This document shows positions 1 to 11,418 of a DNA stretch of 64,000 nucleotides, in pieces. Below the pieces are notes generated by a model, which had not been told where the DNA came from, did no database searches, and worked only from the letters and a program-made list of their open reading frames with translations. The first letter of the stretch is position 1. Each line of letters opens with the position of its first letter. A program made the position numbers and the translations under genes. Origin of the DNA: Lithospermum erythrorhizon (lineage: Eukaryota > Streptophyta > Magnoliopsida > Boraginales > Boraginaceae); contig JADFUC010002313.1 in NCBI GenBank assembly GCA_019722365.1, positions 186,001-250,000 of the forward strand. Direction: 5' to 3'.

Positions 1-1629
1 CTCGAAACAGTATATCGAAATATACAATAGGAGCTTGGAATTGCGTAACATAAAATGTGGAATTTGAGGGAGAATGTCCGCTCCGAGGTAAAGTCGTCAT
101 AGGTGGCTTCAGACTTAGGGCCATTATCATCCAATTATTCCTTGTGCACATTGATTATCACATTGAAGTTTGAATCAGATTGATCTCCATATTATTTTTT
201 ATACTTGGGTCATTTGGTGAGAAAATTGTGGACTATTATGAATTTTTAAGATTGAATTTTAGGGTTGTTTAGAAAAAAAATCAACTAGCTAGTTAATTTT
301 AAGTAGAACAAAATATGCCTTTAAAGGATATTCTAACTACTAATATGATATGTTATTTATTTGAAAATCGATTCAACTTGTTAATTAATCAAGCCATGTG
401 AATAATTATTTCTATGTATTATTCATTATTAACAAATCAAACAAGTAAGCTAAGCAAGTAGGAGTATGATCTAAATAGATATGTAAGTACATCAATAATA
501 TATTGAAGCATGAATTAAGTTCGAGCCTTAACAGTTATAATGTGTAAGTTTTACTCATTCGATAAAATCGTTACGAATATTAAATATTGAGTTTCATGAT
601 AGATACTGTATATCTTAAATATCGTAATTTATTATTACTATTCTATCGGATCAAGACATAATTGCATTCAAGATATTGTTAATTTTTTATTTAATATTTG
701 GAGGAAGATACATCAAACCACTTAACTACCTATTATCAACCAATAACAACCGAATAGTTATCAAGGTACTAGACTTATTCACAACTACACCACCAGCATC
801 CCACAAAAATACATAAAAGTGATTTTTTCATGAGTAAGGAAAGAAGTAAAGTAAATGTAACTATTGTATCATTTATCACTTCGTTTTGGATAAAATCCAA
901 CTGCCAAGTTAAGCAAACTCATTCTACCACTTACCAAAACCGTTGAAAACCATGGCCCTACTCCATTCCAAACCTAACCAACCCCCAAATTCAACTCCAT
1001 TTTGAATTATTTGTTACACTTCATTTTATATTTCATACTTACTTCGATTTTATGTACTTGTTATTCACTTTTTCTATATATATAAAAAAAAAGGTGATGG
1101 ATGAATAAAAAAAAATTCAGCTTGCAATAACTATTAAAATTGATTCATTAGCCATTTAGTATGAGTGAATATAATAGGGGAAACATAGCTATTTCTTGGA
1201 TATTTATAAAATTTTATAAGTATGATGCTTACTTCTATCCTAACAATTGGATACCGTATTTTAAATGGATTTTTTTTTTTAAAAGCTACATCTTATATGT
1301 TTATTGAAATATCGTAATTTATCGATAATAATATTTCTTAATAATATTGAAATATCATGGTATGATAATGGTATCTGCATGGCGGTAATCACGATGATTA
1401 CAAAAATTTACTTAAGCATTCAAATCGGACTCGACAAATAATAAAACCCAAAACAAATATTCTACCTAGCATTTCGTTAATATTATAAAACATATTTTCT
1501 TTCAAAATATTTTACTAAAACATATGTCATAATAATAAATCACCATAACCTTATAACTACATAAAGTATAAAATAATATCAATACCCGGCCCCACCCCCA
1601 CCTCTTTGTTCAGACAAACACAGTACCTT
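1..1629. other. AT-rich 5' intergenic region
   Basis: No coding exon could be supported here. The stretch is AT-rich with many stops in all frames. A short phrase (ATATCGTAATTTAT) occurs near 618 and again near 1310, but nothing larger repeats. The last few hundred bases are presumably the promoter of the armadillo-repeat gene downstream. Confidence 0.6.
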
Positions 1630-1635
1630 TATAAA
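1630..1635 (+). promoter_or_regulatory. TATA box of the armadillo-repeat gene
   Basis: TATAAA lies about 120 bases before the ATG at 1751. A transcription start about 30 bases downstream would leave a pyrimidine-rich leader of roughly 90 bases (CCCCCCTCCT and similar runs), a common plant arrangement. The role is inferred from motif and position only. Confidence 0.5.
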
Positions 1636-1750
1636 CTCTGACTAATTCAACCCACCATTGTCATTTGTGCCCCCCCTCCTAAATTCACCTCTCCCAACTC
1701 AGATTTTTCCTCCACCCCCACCCTTCCATTTCTTCACCCAAAAACCAAAT

Positions 1751-4700
1751 ATGGTTACAGACACCATTCTTGTTACTCCTCCTCCTTACTCAGATGCCGA
1801 CACAGCTTCTAGTACACCTCGTACCTCATTAACCAAAGTTAACGATACCCTTTTGCTCCTAACTCAATCCAACCCTCCAAATTCAAAGCTTGAAGCTGCT
1901 AAAGAAATCCGACGGCTCACAAAGACTTCTCAAAGATATCGCCGACACTTTTCCAAGGCGGTTAAGCCTCTTGTCGATATGCTTCGGTCTGATTCTGTCG
2001 AAGCTAATGAGGCTGCTTTGCTTGCTCTGCTTAATCTTGCTGTTAAAGATGAAAAGTAAGCAAATTAAAAAAAATATGGGTTTTTATTGAGTTCTTGATT
2101 GGATGTACATTATGTGTTTGAATTGGACAAACTTGGTGTTTTTTATTGAGTCCTTGATTGGATATTGTGTGAAAATATGTGTTTGTTGTGGATTGTGTGT
2201 TTTGATTGGTTAAGAAAGGTGAAAAGTAAGCAAATTTGTAACAAATTGGTGTTTTTATTGAGTTATTGATTGAATATGGTGCAGAGATTAGAGAGTCTCT
2301 AGATTCATTTTAATTGTGTTTTCGTTTTTCCGGTGTCAAACTTTAAACATCAATTAGTTTTTAATTATATTGTGAAGATATTTTTGAAGATCAATCTAAG
2401 GATATCGAATTTATATTATTTTTTAGAATAGAGATTAGGAAATAATTGATGATCAAATTAGCGTAGGAAGCAAGCAAATTAAGAGGAGTAGGTAATTATT
2501 GCTGAATATGTGTTTAGATTGGTTGAGAAAGATTTTTATGAGGTGGGGTTGCTTCAATTTGGATCAGTTGTAGGTCACAATTGATAATATTGTTGTCGGT
2601 CATTTTTCGTTTTTATTTTTTTACTGAATCTGTGTTTGGGTAATTCTATGTATTGGTTTTGGTGTTAAAAAAATCAAAGCTTGATGGTTGTTTGTTGCAA
2701 ATGAATAATTTCTCCCTTTTCAGTTATTGATTATGGTATTTACTGGTTTTATATTCCTTTTGCTGCCTCTTTCTTCTTGTAGTATTAAAAAGAGTTTTCA
2801 ATCTAAAAATTTGTTTTCAAATATAAGTTTATGAATTTTTTGAGAAAATGGAACTGGAATTTTATAGTTTATCATGTCTTATCTTACTTTTTTGAGTCTT
2901 AAGAATTTAAAGTTCCGATCTTTTCACGCCGAAGGATGAATAATTAAACCTCAAATTTGGACATAGATTTACACTCTAATCTTAATTTATTGCTTTGGAA
3001 TCAGCATTTTTTTGGGTGAAGAAAACAAGGGAATATGAATATCTTGGAACGGATAAATTAAGTCAAGGATCATGGAGTTTTCCACTTGGTTATATTATAT
3101 TTTCAAGTTTAAGTTATTGTATTTGGAATCCAAAGATTAATTAAAAAGTTCCAAGATGTTGAAAGCATATTCAGAATAAAATTCTTTCGGATGGATGCTT
3201 ACATAATGCTTTACATTTCGGATTGGTTAGGTTAATGTTGGTTGTTCTTTTGTTCACATGTCTAGCTTTATTTGTTGCTCTATCTAGCTTTTTCAATTTT
3301 CATGCTTTTTTAAATTAATTTGCTTCGTTTTCACGTTTTCTCATTTTTAGCTTTTGAAGCCACACATGACCATACTGACCCATGAGAAAGGAATTTTTCA
3401 TTTGCCATGTGCTCATTTTTTATTTAATTTCTAGTGGGGCTCTGAAAATTTGAAGTTTTCTTTTGATATGTGAGGTTACTTTTGGATGTTATGAGTTGTA
3501 TTGTCATATACTCGTAGACGGCTGTGCAAGAGCTAATCAAGAAATAAGATCTGGGAAGTGTGATATTTTTTCCTGTGAAACATTATATGGTTAACTTAAT
3601 CTTGATATAACTGATGAAAATTACATCAAGTAACCTTTTAAATGTAACCTCCAATTGCTCTTGGTTCGAGGCAAAAGTTCTACGGTGAAGAGCCTGGTCA
3701 AGTTGACCTTATTAAAGAGAATATCCGAAACATCTCTAAGTTCTGCATTCATATGAAATCAAGTGTTAATTGTGGCTCCCGTAGACAAACACAATCAGAA
3801 TATAAGATATGTAGCTGATGCCCTTATAGTTGTTGATATTAAAACCATCTTTTATATGTTACCTTCTCGCCAATTGTAGCTTCTTGGGGAGAAGTTGATG
3901 AGTTGTTGATACTTTCTTTGATCTTTTAGCAAAAGAAAGACAAGCCACACCTGTAATATCTATTCCAGTGTTATGTAGCATGTGTCTTGATCATGAGTTG
4001 CGTATTTTTAAAATGTTGTGAATAATTGTCAGTACTAAGGCTCTCTTTTATTTTTATTTTTCAGAAACAAGGCGAGTATAGTTGATGCCGGTGCTCTTGA
4101 ACCTATTATTAAATTTCTTCAATCGGAGAAGGCCGATATGCAGGAGGATGCAACTGCAGCATTACTCACGCTATCTGCTACTTCCATCAATAAACCCGTC
4201 ATTAGTACATCTGGGGCCATTCCCCTTCTTGTGAATATTGTAGAAAATGGGAGCTCACAAGCTAAAGCTGACGCTGTAATGGCACTCTACAATCTATCAA
4301 CACATCCGGGCAATCTTGACCTCATTCTACAAACCCAGCCAATTCCTTCTCTGGTCGGTTTTATCAAATCCTATAAAAAGTCTACCAAGACAGCTGAAAA
4401 ATGTATCGCTCTCATTGAATCACTAGTAGACTTTGATGAAGCTAGAACTGCAATCATTTCAGAAGAAGGTGGAATGCTGGCTGTCGTAGAAATGTTGGAG
4501 AGTGGGACTTACCAAAGCCGAGAACATGCTGTGGGAGCTCTACTGGCAATGTGTGAGAGCGACCGGAGCAGATTTCGGGAACCAATTCTTAGTGAAGGTG
4601 TAATTCCTGGTCTCCTTGAGCTAACTGTGCAAGGAACGCCCAAATCTCAGACAAAAGCGCACACACTTTTGCGGTTGTTGAGAGATTCTCCTTACCCAAG

Positions 4701-4920
4701 ATCCGAGCTTGAACCGGACACACTGGAGAACATCGTATGCAGTATCATATCTCAAATAGACGAGGAGGCTCAATCAGGAAAAGCAAAACAGATGCTTGCT
4801 GATATGGTACAAGTTAGTATGGAGCAGAGTTTAAGACATTTACAACAACGGGCACTGGTATGCACCCCGACAAATGAGCTACCTATGTCTACATGTGCTT
4901 CTGAAGTGCCTTCAAAATGA
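1751..4920 (+). CDS. Armadillo-repeat protein (U-box-less PUB4-like)
   Basis: Two coding exons, 1751-2055 and 4065-4920, are joined by a GT-AG intron of about 2 kb; the frame closes exactly across the junction (LAVKDEK | NKASIVDAG). The product is 386 aa. Residues ~30-100 hold the first helical repeat, followed by tandem armadillo repeats (NKASIVDAGALEPIIKFL, NKPVISTSGAIPLLVNIV, AVMALYNLSTHPGN and so on) to about residue 330. The C-terminus (QMLADMVQVSMEQSLRHLQQRA) is helical and basic. Plant proteins of this group (At3g01400/At5g58680-like) resemble the ARM half of U-box E3 ligases but have no U-box, and none is visible here. They are thought to be protein-interaction scaffolds; the exact partner is unknown. 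The ATG at 1751 was chosen because upstream in-frame sequence has only a TTG and is proline/pyrimidine-rich leader. No frame damage was seen. Confidence 0.9.
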
Positions 4921-5059
4921 GTCTGTTCTATGCTTTATGTTTCGGTTTCACTGGTTTTTTATGTTCTTCATTTATAGGAACAAGCTTTGTGTTGTTGAAT
5001 ATCTTACTGTAGCATGTAGGAAACAGTTACATGAAGAATGCCGGTCCAGGCCTTAGAGA

Positions 5060-6559
5060 CAGGTATCAGGTGATTGGCTATTGCTAATTAAATGGAACAT
5101 TTTATAATGTGTATAGGTTTTGCTTTGCCCTTATAGCTGGCTTTTTCTCTGTGAAAAATGTTGTAGTGGCTTTTGAAAATATATCATATTGTTCTCCCTC
5201 AGGGCCTTGTTTCAATTGGGAACTTGTGGCATGAAATTATAATTTAACTTATGTTTGATTTGAGGTCAGAGAAAGCTACTCTCTATATCTTCAAAAAATT
5301 GTCTGCATTTGTTTTTTGGTGCTAATTCCCTATATCTTCACATGAAGATGTGATTGTAGTTGTGATGATACTGTACTGGAAGGGTCTAATATTAGGTATG
5401 GATGTTGTTGGTAGTTCTCAATTCTCAGCTATAATGGAGTAGTACATTATAGAATTCTTCAATCATTGTCATCAATCATCATTACTCCTATTGTACTTTT
5501 ATAGGTAATTAGTAAATTGGTAATTGCGTTTCACGTGGAATAAATATGACGAGAGTGTAATTGTTTATCGATTATAAATCTTATCTAAATGCCCAATGTA
5601 TGTTAATTATTAAGAAATATAGAAAATTAAGTGATAACTTAAATGTGATTTTTTCGATTAACATATGTTGGATAAGCATGATTTAATTTTAATATGATGA
5701 AATAAATCGAAAATAGACGTTTATGTGTGTAGTGTTTTTGAGCCAATGATTAGAGATATCGAAAGCTGTATTTATCTTATATATTCGAGCATTAGAATAT
5801 TGAGAAATGCGTTTTCGTATTTAACATTAATGTGAATCAGTTCTTTCAAGCAATATTTAGTATCGTATTATCTGATTCGTCTTGTCGAATAGTAGTATTA
5901 TAAGATAGATAAATGGTCAGCCCAAAACTAAACGTATTTCATTATTAGCTTAGTTATTTCTTTTGGTCTGATAATAGAATAATTAGTAGTTAGAGTTGAA
6001 GTTCGTATTTAAGTGTTAATTCTGGTATTTTTCACTACGTTATTACGTAATAAGAAAGTTAAGCATCTTTATTAGATATATAAAGAAATTTAGTGAGTTA
6101 AAAGATTATTTTTTACGCTTTATGTAAGCTTAACAAAAAATTGTAATGTCGGGTTAACAGCTTACGTGCAATTACATATTTTTTTTATATTTTGTTACTG
6201 CATTATGATAGATGAATTTATCTTCGCATTTTTATACGTAGGTGTTTTTCGTAGCAGTCTATGGTTTGAGAATGATGGTTCGAAAGTGTAACGATGGTTA
6301 ACTTTAAAAAAAATTCTTTATCCATTTGTTTTTATAATAGTCTAGTTTTAATCTGATTTCTACATCCGTTTATTTTATGTAATCGATTCATTATAATGAT
6401 TTAATCTGATGATGTGGTTGTAGTTTTTGAATTAATAACTTTTAACATATAATAATCATAATAATAAAATAGTAATAAAATATAAATAATTAATTCTATT
6501 AGAAATGATAAATGGTCAAAACAAAAATGAAAGAAACACATATTTACCTATTCTTATTC

Positions 6560-6590
<31 letters not shown>

Positions 6591-7350
6591 CAATATAAAT
6601 AGTTGATTTTTTAATTCGTGATAATGTTACTTAAAGTAGATTATATGAATAGATGGTGAAAGAATGTGAGAGTTATGGATTAGTAGTTCAATTTTGTCCA
6701 TTTTGTAGCTTAGATGCATTAGATGAAGCACTTTGAAGAGTTTTCGATTTGGCGTGTAAGTTATTTAATTTGTTAAGTTTATTCGAGTTGTTGGGGTCTT
6801 TCGTTTTATTCGTATGATTCTTTCGTTTTATTCTATAAATAAATTTTGTTAAAGAAAGTCGTAGTTAAAGTTAAAGTTAAATGTCATTGAGACCATTGAT
6901 AGTTTTTTAATTTTAAAACATATATGATATGATAATAATATTAATCATCGTTAGTTAGCATAGGCCAGTGCAAAAAATATAAAACAAAATACATATAATA
7001 TAATTGGTAAATTTGAAAATGAAAATATACATCAATTCTTACTAATTGTTTGGAGAATCAAATTCTGAGAAAAAGTTTAAGGCCGGTTCGTCATAGAAAA
7101 ATATAATCTACTAAAATAAAAACAACTAATGAATACATAATAATTTTTTCAAAATCATAAAATTATGTATATTCATTAGCATATGCAATCAAATTACTGA
7201 ATTTATATAAAATATAAAGCGATAATTGAATATATTAAGAAAGAAATGTATAAATCTTGCTCAGTGCTTGCTCAATTATATTAGAAGATTGTAGTAATAT
7301 ATGAAATGAAAACACTTGTTTATTTAAATCACCAAAAGAAAGCAGCTATT
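5060..7350. other. Intergenic AT-rich spacer
   Basis: It begins with the 3' untranslated region of the armadillo gene. The rest has no supportable exon. It contains the TTA microsatellite listed separately and otherwise low-complexity AT sequence. Confidence 0.6.
6556..6590. repeat. (TTA)n microsatellite
   Basis: About eleven uninterrupted TTA/ATT units. It is a simple sequence repeat with no evident function and a potential length-polymorphic marker. Confidence 0.9.
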
Positions 7351-7352
7351 TT

Positions 7353-7690
7353 ATCAAAGTAAAAATAATTGAAATTGATTTATGCAATATAAAATATAAT
7401 ATATTGAAAAAAATAATCACTACGCCGAGTCACGATTCACTGATTAACATCGGTACAAAAACAATGGCCTATCAAGTAAAAATAATTGAAATTGATTTGT
7501 GCAATGTAAAATATAATATATTGAAAAAGAATAATGAAATGCGCCGATGCCAATTTCTTGATTAGCATCGGCTACAAAAACAAATTCAACATCAAAGTAA
7601 AAATAATTGAAATTGATTTATCACAGTGGCAAATATAATATATTGAAAAAGAATATCTTCTACTCGAGTCAATTTCACAAAGTGCTTGTC
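7353..7690. repeat. ~119-bp tandem repeat, about three copies
   Basis: Units start at 7353, 7471 and 7591 (spacing 118 and 120). Each opens with ATCAA(A)GTAAAAATAATTG, continues through AAATATAATATATTGAAAAA and closes with a GC-richer segment. The second unit contains a perfect 8-bp hairpin, GCCGATGC ... GCATCGGC (about 7543-7573). The opening phrase resembles the outer end of the adjacent long-TIR element (ATCGAAATAAAAATATTTG near 7774), so the array looks like multiplied copies of that terminal sequence. Confidence 0.8.
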
Positions 7691-7770
7691 AGTTAATACC
7701 GTAGATTGTGTTCAAAGTGATGAAGGCAATAGTTTATTCGTCACAAATAAAGTAAATTGTCTATCGAAAT

Positions 7771-8232
7771 AAAAATATTTGAGAATTGTTTGTGTCAAAG
7801 GAATGTAAATAGTCCTAATTAAAGTTATGAATGATTTTTTTAATTTCGCCCAAATCTTAAAGTAATCTGAACTTTATTGCAGAACTTAATCGTTTGGTTT
7901 TCGTTAAATGTATATGTAACATAAACTTTCTGTTTTTATTGATATTTTTTCTTTATATTATTGAATTAAAGAAAAATATACCTCGTAAGAAAATAAGCCC
8001 AATATATTATTATATTTTACTTATTATTTTCTTTTTATTTCATATATACATTAGGTGTATGTTAGATAGTATTTGTGAAAATTAAAAACTCGTTAAGTTT
8101 GAGTGTAAATGAAATTACAGGTTCTTTTTGGTATTTAAGGTAAATTAAAAAAAAATCATTCATAACTTTAATTAGGACTATTTCATTCGCTTTGTGCGAG
8201 CAATTACCGAATATTTTTTATTTTGATAGGTG
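7771..8232. mobile_element. Long-TIR MITE (about 460 bp)
   Basis: The left end 7771-7840 and right end 8155-8232 are inverted repeats. The inner part is nearly perfect: AGTCCTAATTAAAGTTATGA on the left mirrors TCATAACTTTAATTAGGACT on the right. The outer part diverges more (CTATCGAAATAAAAATATTT against the complement of AATATTTTTTATTTTGATAG). TIRs of roughly 70-80 bp without a transposase recall Mutator-like MITEs. I could not identify a target-site duplication with confidence. The interior ~300 bp is AT-rich and non-coding. Confidence 0.7.
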
Positions 8233-8321
8233 TATTTATGAAACAGATAAAGTTGCGTTGAATTAAATATATGATCGATTAAAAAGAAATGAGAAATTTT
8301 CTTCTGTGTCGAAGTAGAATT

Positions 8322-8336
8322 GGGACGGAGGGAGTA
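8322..8336. mobile_element. Solo Stowaway-type terminus
   Basis: GGGACGGAGGGAGTA matches the right-end consensus of plant Stowaway (Tc1/mariner) MITEs including the TA target. No matching left terminus was found nearby, so it is a broken copy or a chance survival of one end. Confidence 0.5.
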
Positions 8337-8339
8337 TTA

Positions 8340-11300
8340 GTAACTTTTTATTATATTATATTGTTATTATTAACTACGGTGTATAACTGCTTAGGCGTAA
8401 GAACTGATAAGTCGTGTTTAAATCATAAATATATTGAAATTTTTAACTTGATGTAAGAGGGACATATAAATGATATTTAATATTATTGCAAATTCTATAA
8501 GATGAAAAATAAATATTTCTGATCAAATTTAATTATATAAATATGTAATCATTAGGCGAAATGACATAATGTTTAAGTATTGAAAACCTAAAAATAAATG
8601 AGCTTCCTTTTTACACTAAAATGATTGTAGATTGACATGAGGCTGGCAGTCTTGTATTTCTAATTCTTTGATTAAACTCGCCAGAATTAGAATGAGGGCC
8701 AGGGGCAGATTGAATGTGTGATTTCTTTTATTAAAAATAATTATAATATAAAATAAGTTGTGGATAGAAATTTATGGATTGGCCAATTCATTAAAATGAT
8801 TTAATGAATGACTAAAATAGATATAACTTATTCGAAATTTAAGCTTGTGAAATGCTTGTTTTTACATGTTTGAAGTGACTATTTATTTAGTATTGTTGAA
8901 ATTTAATAATGCATTAGTGTGTTATAATTCGTGCGTTTGGAATGTTTAGAACTTTGAGTTTAACTGCTTATATTGCTCAGCTTTTATAAGTACATAGATA
9001 TAAATTTTTTTCTTTGAATAACCTTCATTACAATATTTTTTTCTCGATAAATTTTTTTTTTAAGTACTTAAACGATCATTCTAAATGTCAATCTTGAATC
9101 CGTCATGATAACACGTAATCTATTACGGATCATTCTCCAAATTCATCCAAGTTTGATGTCAAAAGTTAAATAAAGGTAATATTTGCTAAGAAATAATTTT
9201 ATAGCAAGTGTATAAAATAGCATTCCAGTTTTCAACTGCTCCCAAATGGTCACGTGGTAAAGCAGCCGTCCCTATGCAAGTGTGATCCACCTTGGATTGA
9301 CTCAGATGTCAGAACTCACCAACAAGATCTTCAAGGTTATTTTTGTCATTCCCATTATCCCATCTATGCCAAGACAGAAAAAAAAAAACTGAGGTGGCAG
9401 CAAGTGACCAACTACCACATATAAAATAATAAACTCATTGTTGATTTATTTAGGGTGTTTGTTAGGCTCATTAGCAAGCAAAACAATTAATTTATGATTA
9501 GTTTATTAAATTTATTCATTAATGAATTATTTAAGTCTTAATAAATTAAGTACTTATCAAATCCTTAGCAAAATTAAGTTAAAATTTATAGTTTATTTTC
9601 TGCATCTTGTCCGAATGTCATGATCTCACTTCTTTACACAATTAAATTTCTAAATCTGCTTCTTTCTTGTATAAATTCTTGTACCGATTTATACATGGGT
9701 TAATAATTTTTATAAAACTTCTGCAATTGACTTTATAATCTTCGAGATGTGTTATTTTTTGATTGAGTTAACTTGTATTTTATTGATGTATTGTATTGTT
9801 AATATGAAAATTGATTATTTTGTCGTTGTTTTGTTAATTAACATATTTTTCGAATTTAATTCTTAGTATTTTTTATTGATGTATTGTGCAGTATTGTTAT
9901 CTTCGAATTTGTTATCACTTGTTAATTAGAGAGCGAAGTGGTTGAAGCTTTTTTTTAAATGTGTGTTTTTGGTTTATTTGTCATATTAACGTTGTGTAAT
10001 TGAGATGGATTTGATTGAGGCTGGAACCCAATTAATGCTTATATGTTGTGGTTATATTAGGTGACTTAATTTAAGTAAATTAGATAAATAAGTTAGTTAG
10101 GCTAACTTAATAAATTTTGTGGGAAGCTTTGTGAGTGATTGGTATTGTAACAACATTTCACTCGCTTGTTTTACTCGGGATGGAGGGAGTAGTCTCGGTC
10201 CAGCTCTGCCCAAGCGCGATTTAACATTAGATGTTGATGAATTAAGTATTCGTTTTTTTTATAGTGGATATGCAGATTATAGGTTGAATAAAGGCAAGTG
10301 GTTATTTTCTTATTAATTGAAGAATTTGTATTTGATATCCAGATTTTTAGGTATCATGCTTGATCGATTCGTTGAATTATATATATATATAAATTTTAAA
10401 TATTTATTTAATGATATTTGAAATTATTTATATTTTTAATATTTATTTAATCAAATTATTATATTTATACTACTATTTATAATCTAATTAATAAGATTTA
10501 TTATTATTTAATTATCTATTATAATATTATTTATTTAATATATGATTCATATCTGAAATAATAAATTAAGGTAGGAATAAGTTGGCCAGCTTAATGATTT
10601 AAGTTTTTCTTTGAGCTGTTATCGAATCTTAAATATTTTTCGATGCTCGAGATTGTGTAATTCATATTCGATGAATTAATTCAGTCATTCGGTTTCGAGC
10701 TTGATTTTTAGGTTTTGATTTTGATTTAGCAACCTTGTAGTGTGATGGGAGTAATGATATCATTAAAATTGTTAAAATTCTATATTAATTAAATTTTATT
10801 AAAAAATTCTTTATATAACTAAAAAATTAAAATACACCCATTATTTTTTAAATTTCAAAATTGCCCCAAATTTGTTATTTTAGATATAGTTCATGTCTAT
10901 CTGAAATTGTTTTTTTGATATATGACACAAACTAATGATGAAATTGGAACTACCGGTGTACTTCTCAATTAAAAAAATAAAGTACGCCATCTTGATTTTT
11001 GAGTGATCGAATCGATTATTTTACAACGTTAACAAGCCATTAACCCTCAAAATAATATATGTGCAAATACTACCTGACACACAAATAATATATTGTCAGA
11101 AAAATAATAGATCACTTGTCTCAATATTTAATTACAAATTAACATATGTTTTTAATGAATTATGTCATATTCCGATATATGTGATATTATACTCACAAAA
11201 ATAAGGAACCAATTAATTAATAAATTTCTCATATAATTCAATTTTTTATTACAAACTAACACGTGTATTATGGGATCCTATAGATTGATTTCATACCCAA

Positions 11301-11340
11301 AATAATGCGAGTAACTAAATTTACTGAAAAGCCCTGACGC
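8340..11340. other. Intergenic spacer upstream of DEG7
   Basis: No coding exon could be supported. Around 9230-9425 a less AT-rich block carries a CACGTG G-box (near 9251), and a second Stowaway-like end (GGGATGGAGGGAGTAG) lies near 10179-10194. The remainder is low-complexity AT sequence. Confidence 0.55.
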
Positions 11341-11368
11341 CGGGAAAGTCTCTTTCCTCAGACAAAAT

Positions 11369-11387
11369 CTCTCTCTCTCTCTCTCTC
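11369..11387 (+). repeat. CT microsatellite in the DEG7 leader
   Basis: An uninterrupted (CT)n tract lies about 30-50 bases upstream of the DEG7 start codon. Pyrimidine (Y-patch-like) tracts are common in plant core promoters and 5' leaders, so it may contribute to transcription initiation. The role is inferred. Confidence 0.7.
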
Positions 11388-11418
11388 ACATTAATTTCAA
11401 CTAGGGTTTCATCAATCA

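Noticed and set aside
1658..1750. Proline-rich N-terminal extension of the armadillo protein
   Set aside because: The open frame begins with TTG, not ATG, and lies between the TATA box and the first ATG. It is leader sequence.
7894..8085. 63-codon open frame rich in Ile/Phe/Leu
   Set aside because: It is the AT-rich interior of the long-TIR MITE and has no domain or codon signal.
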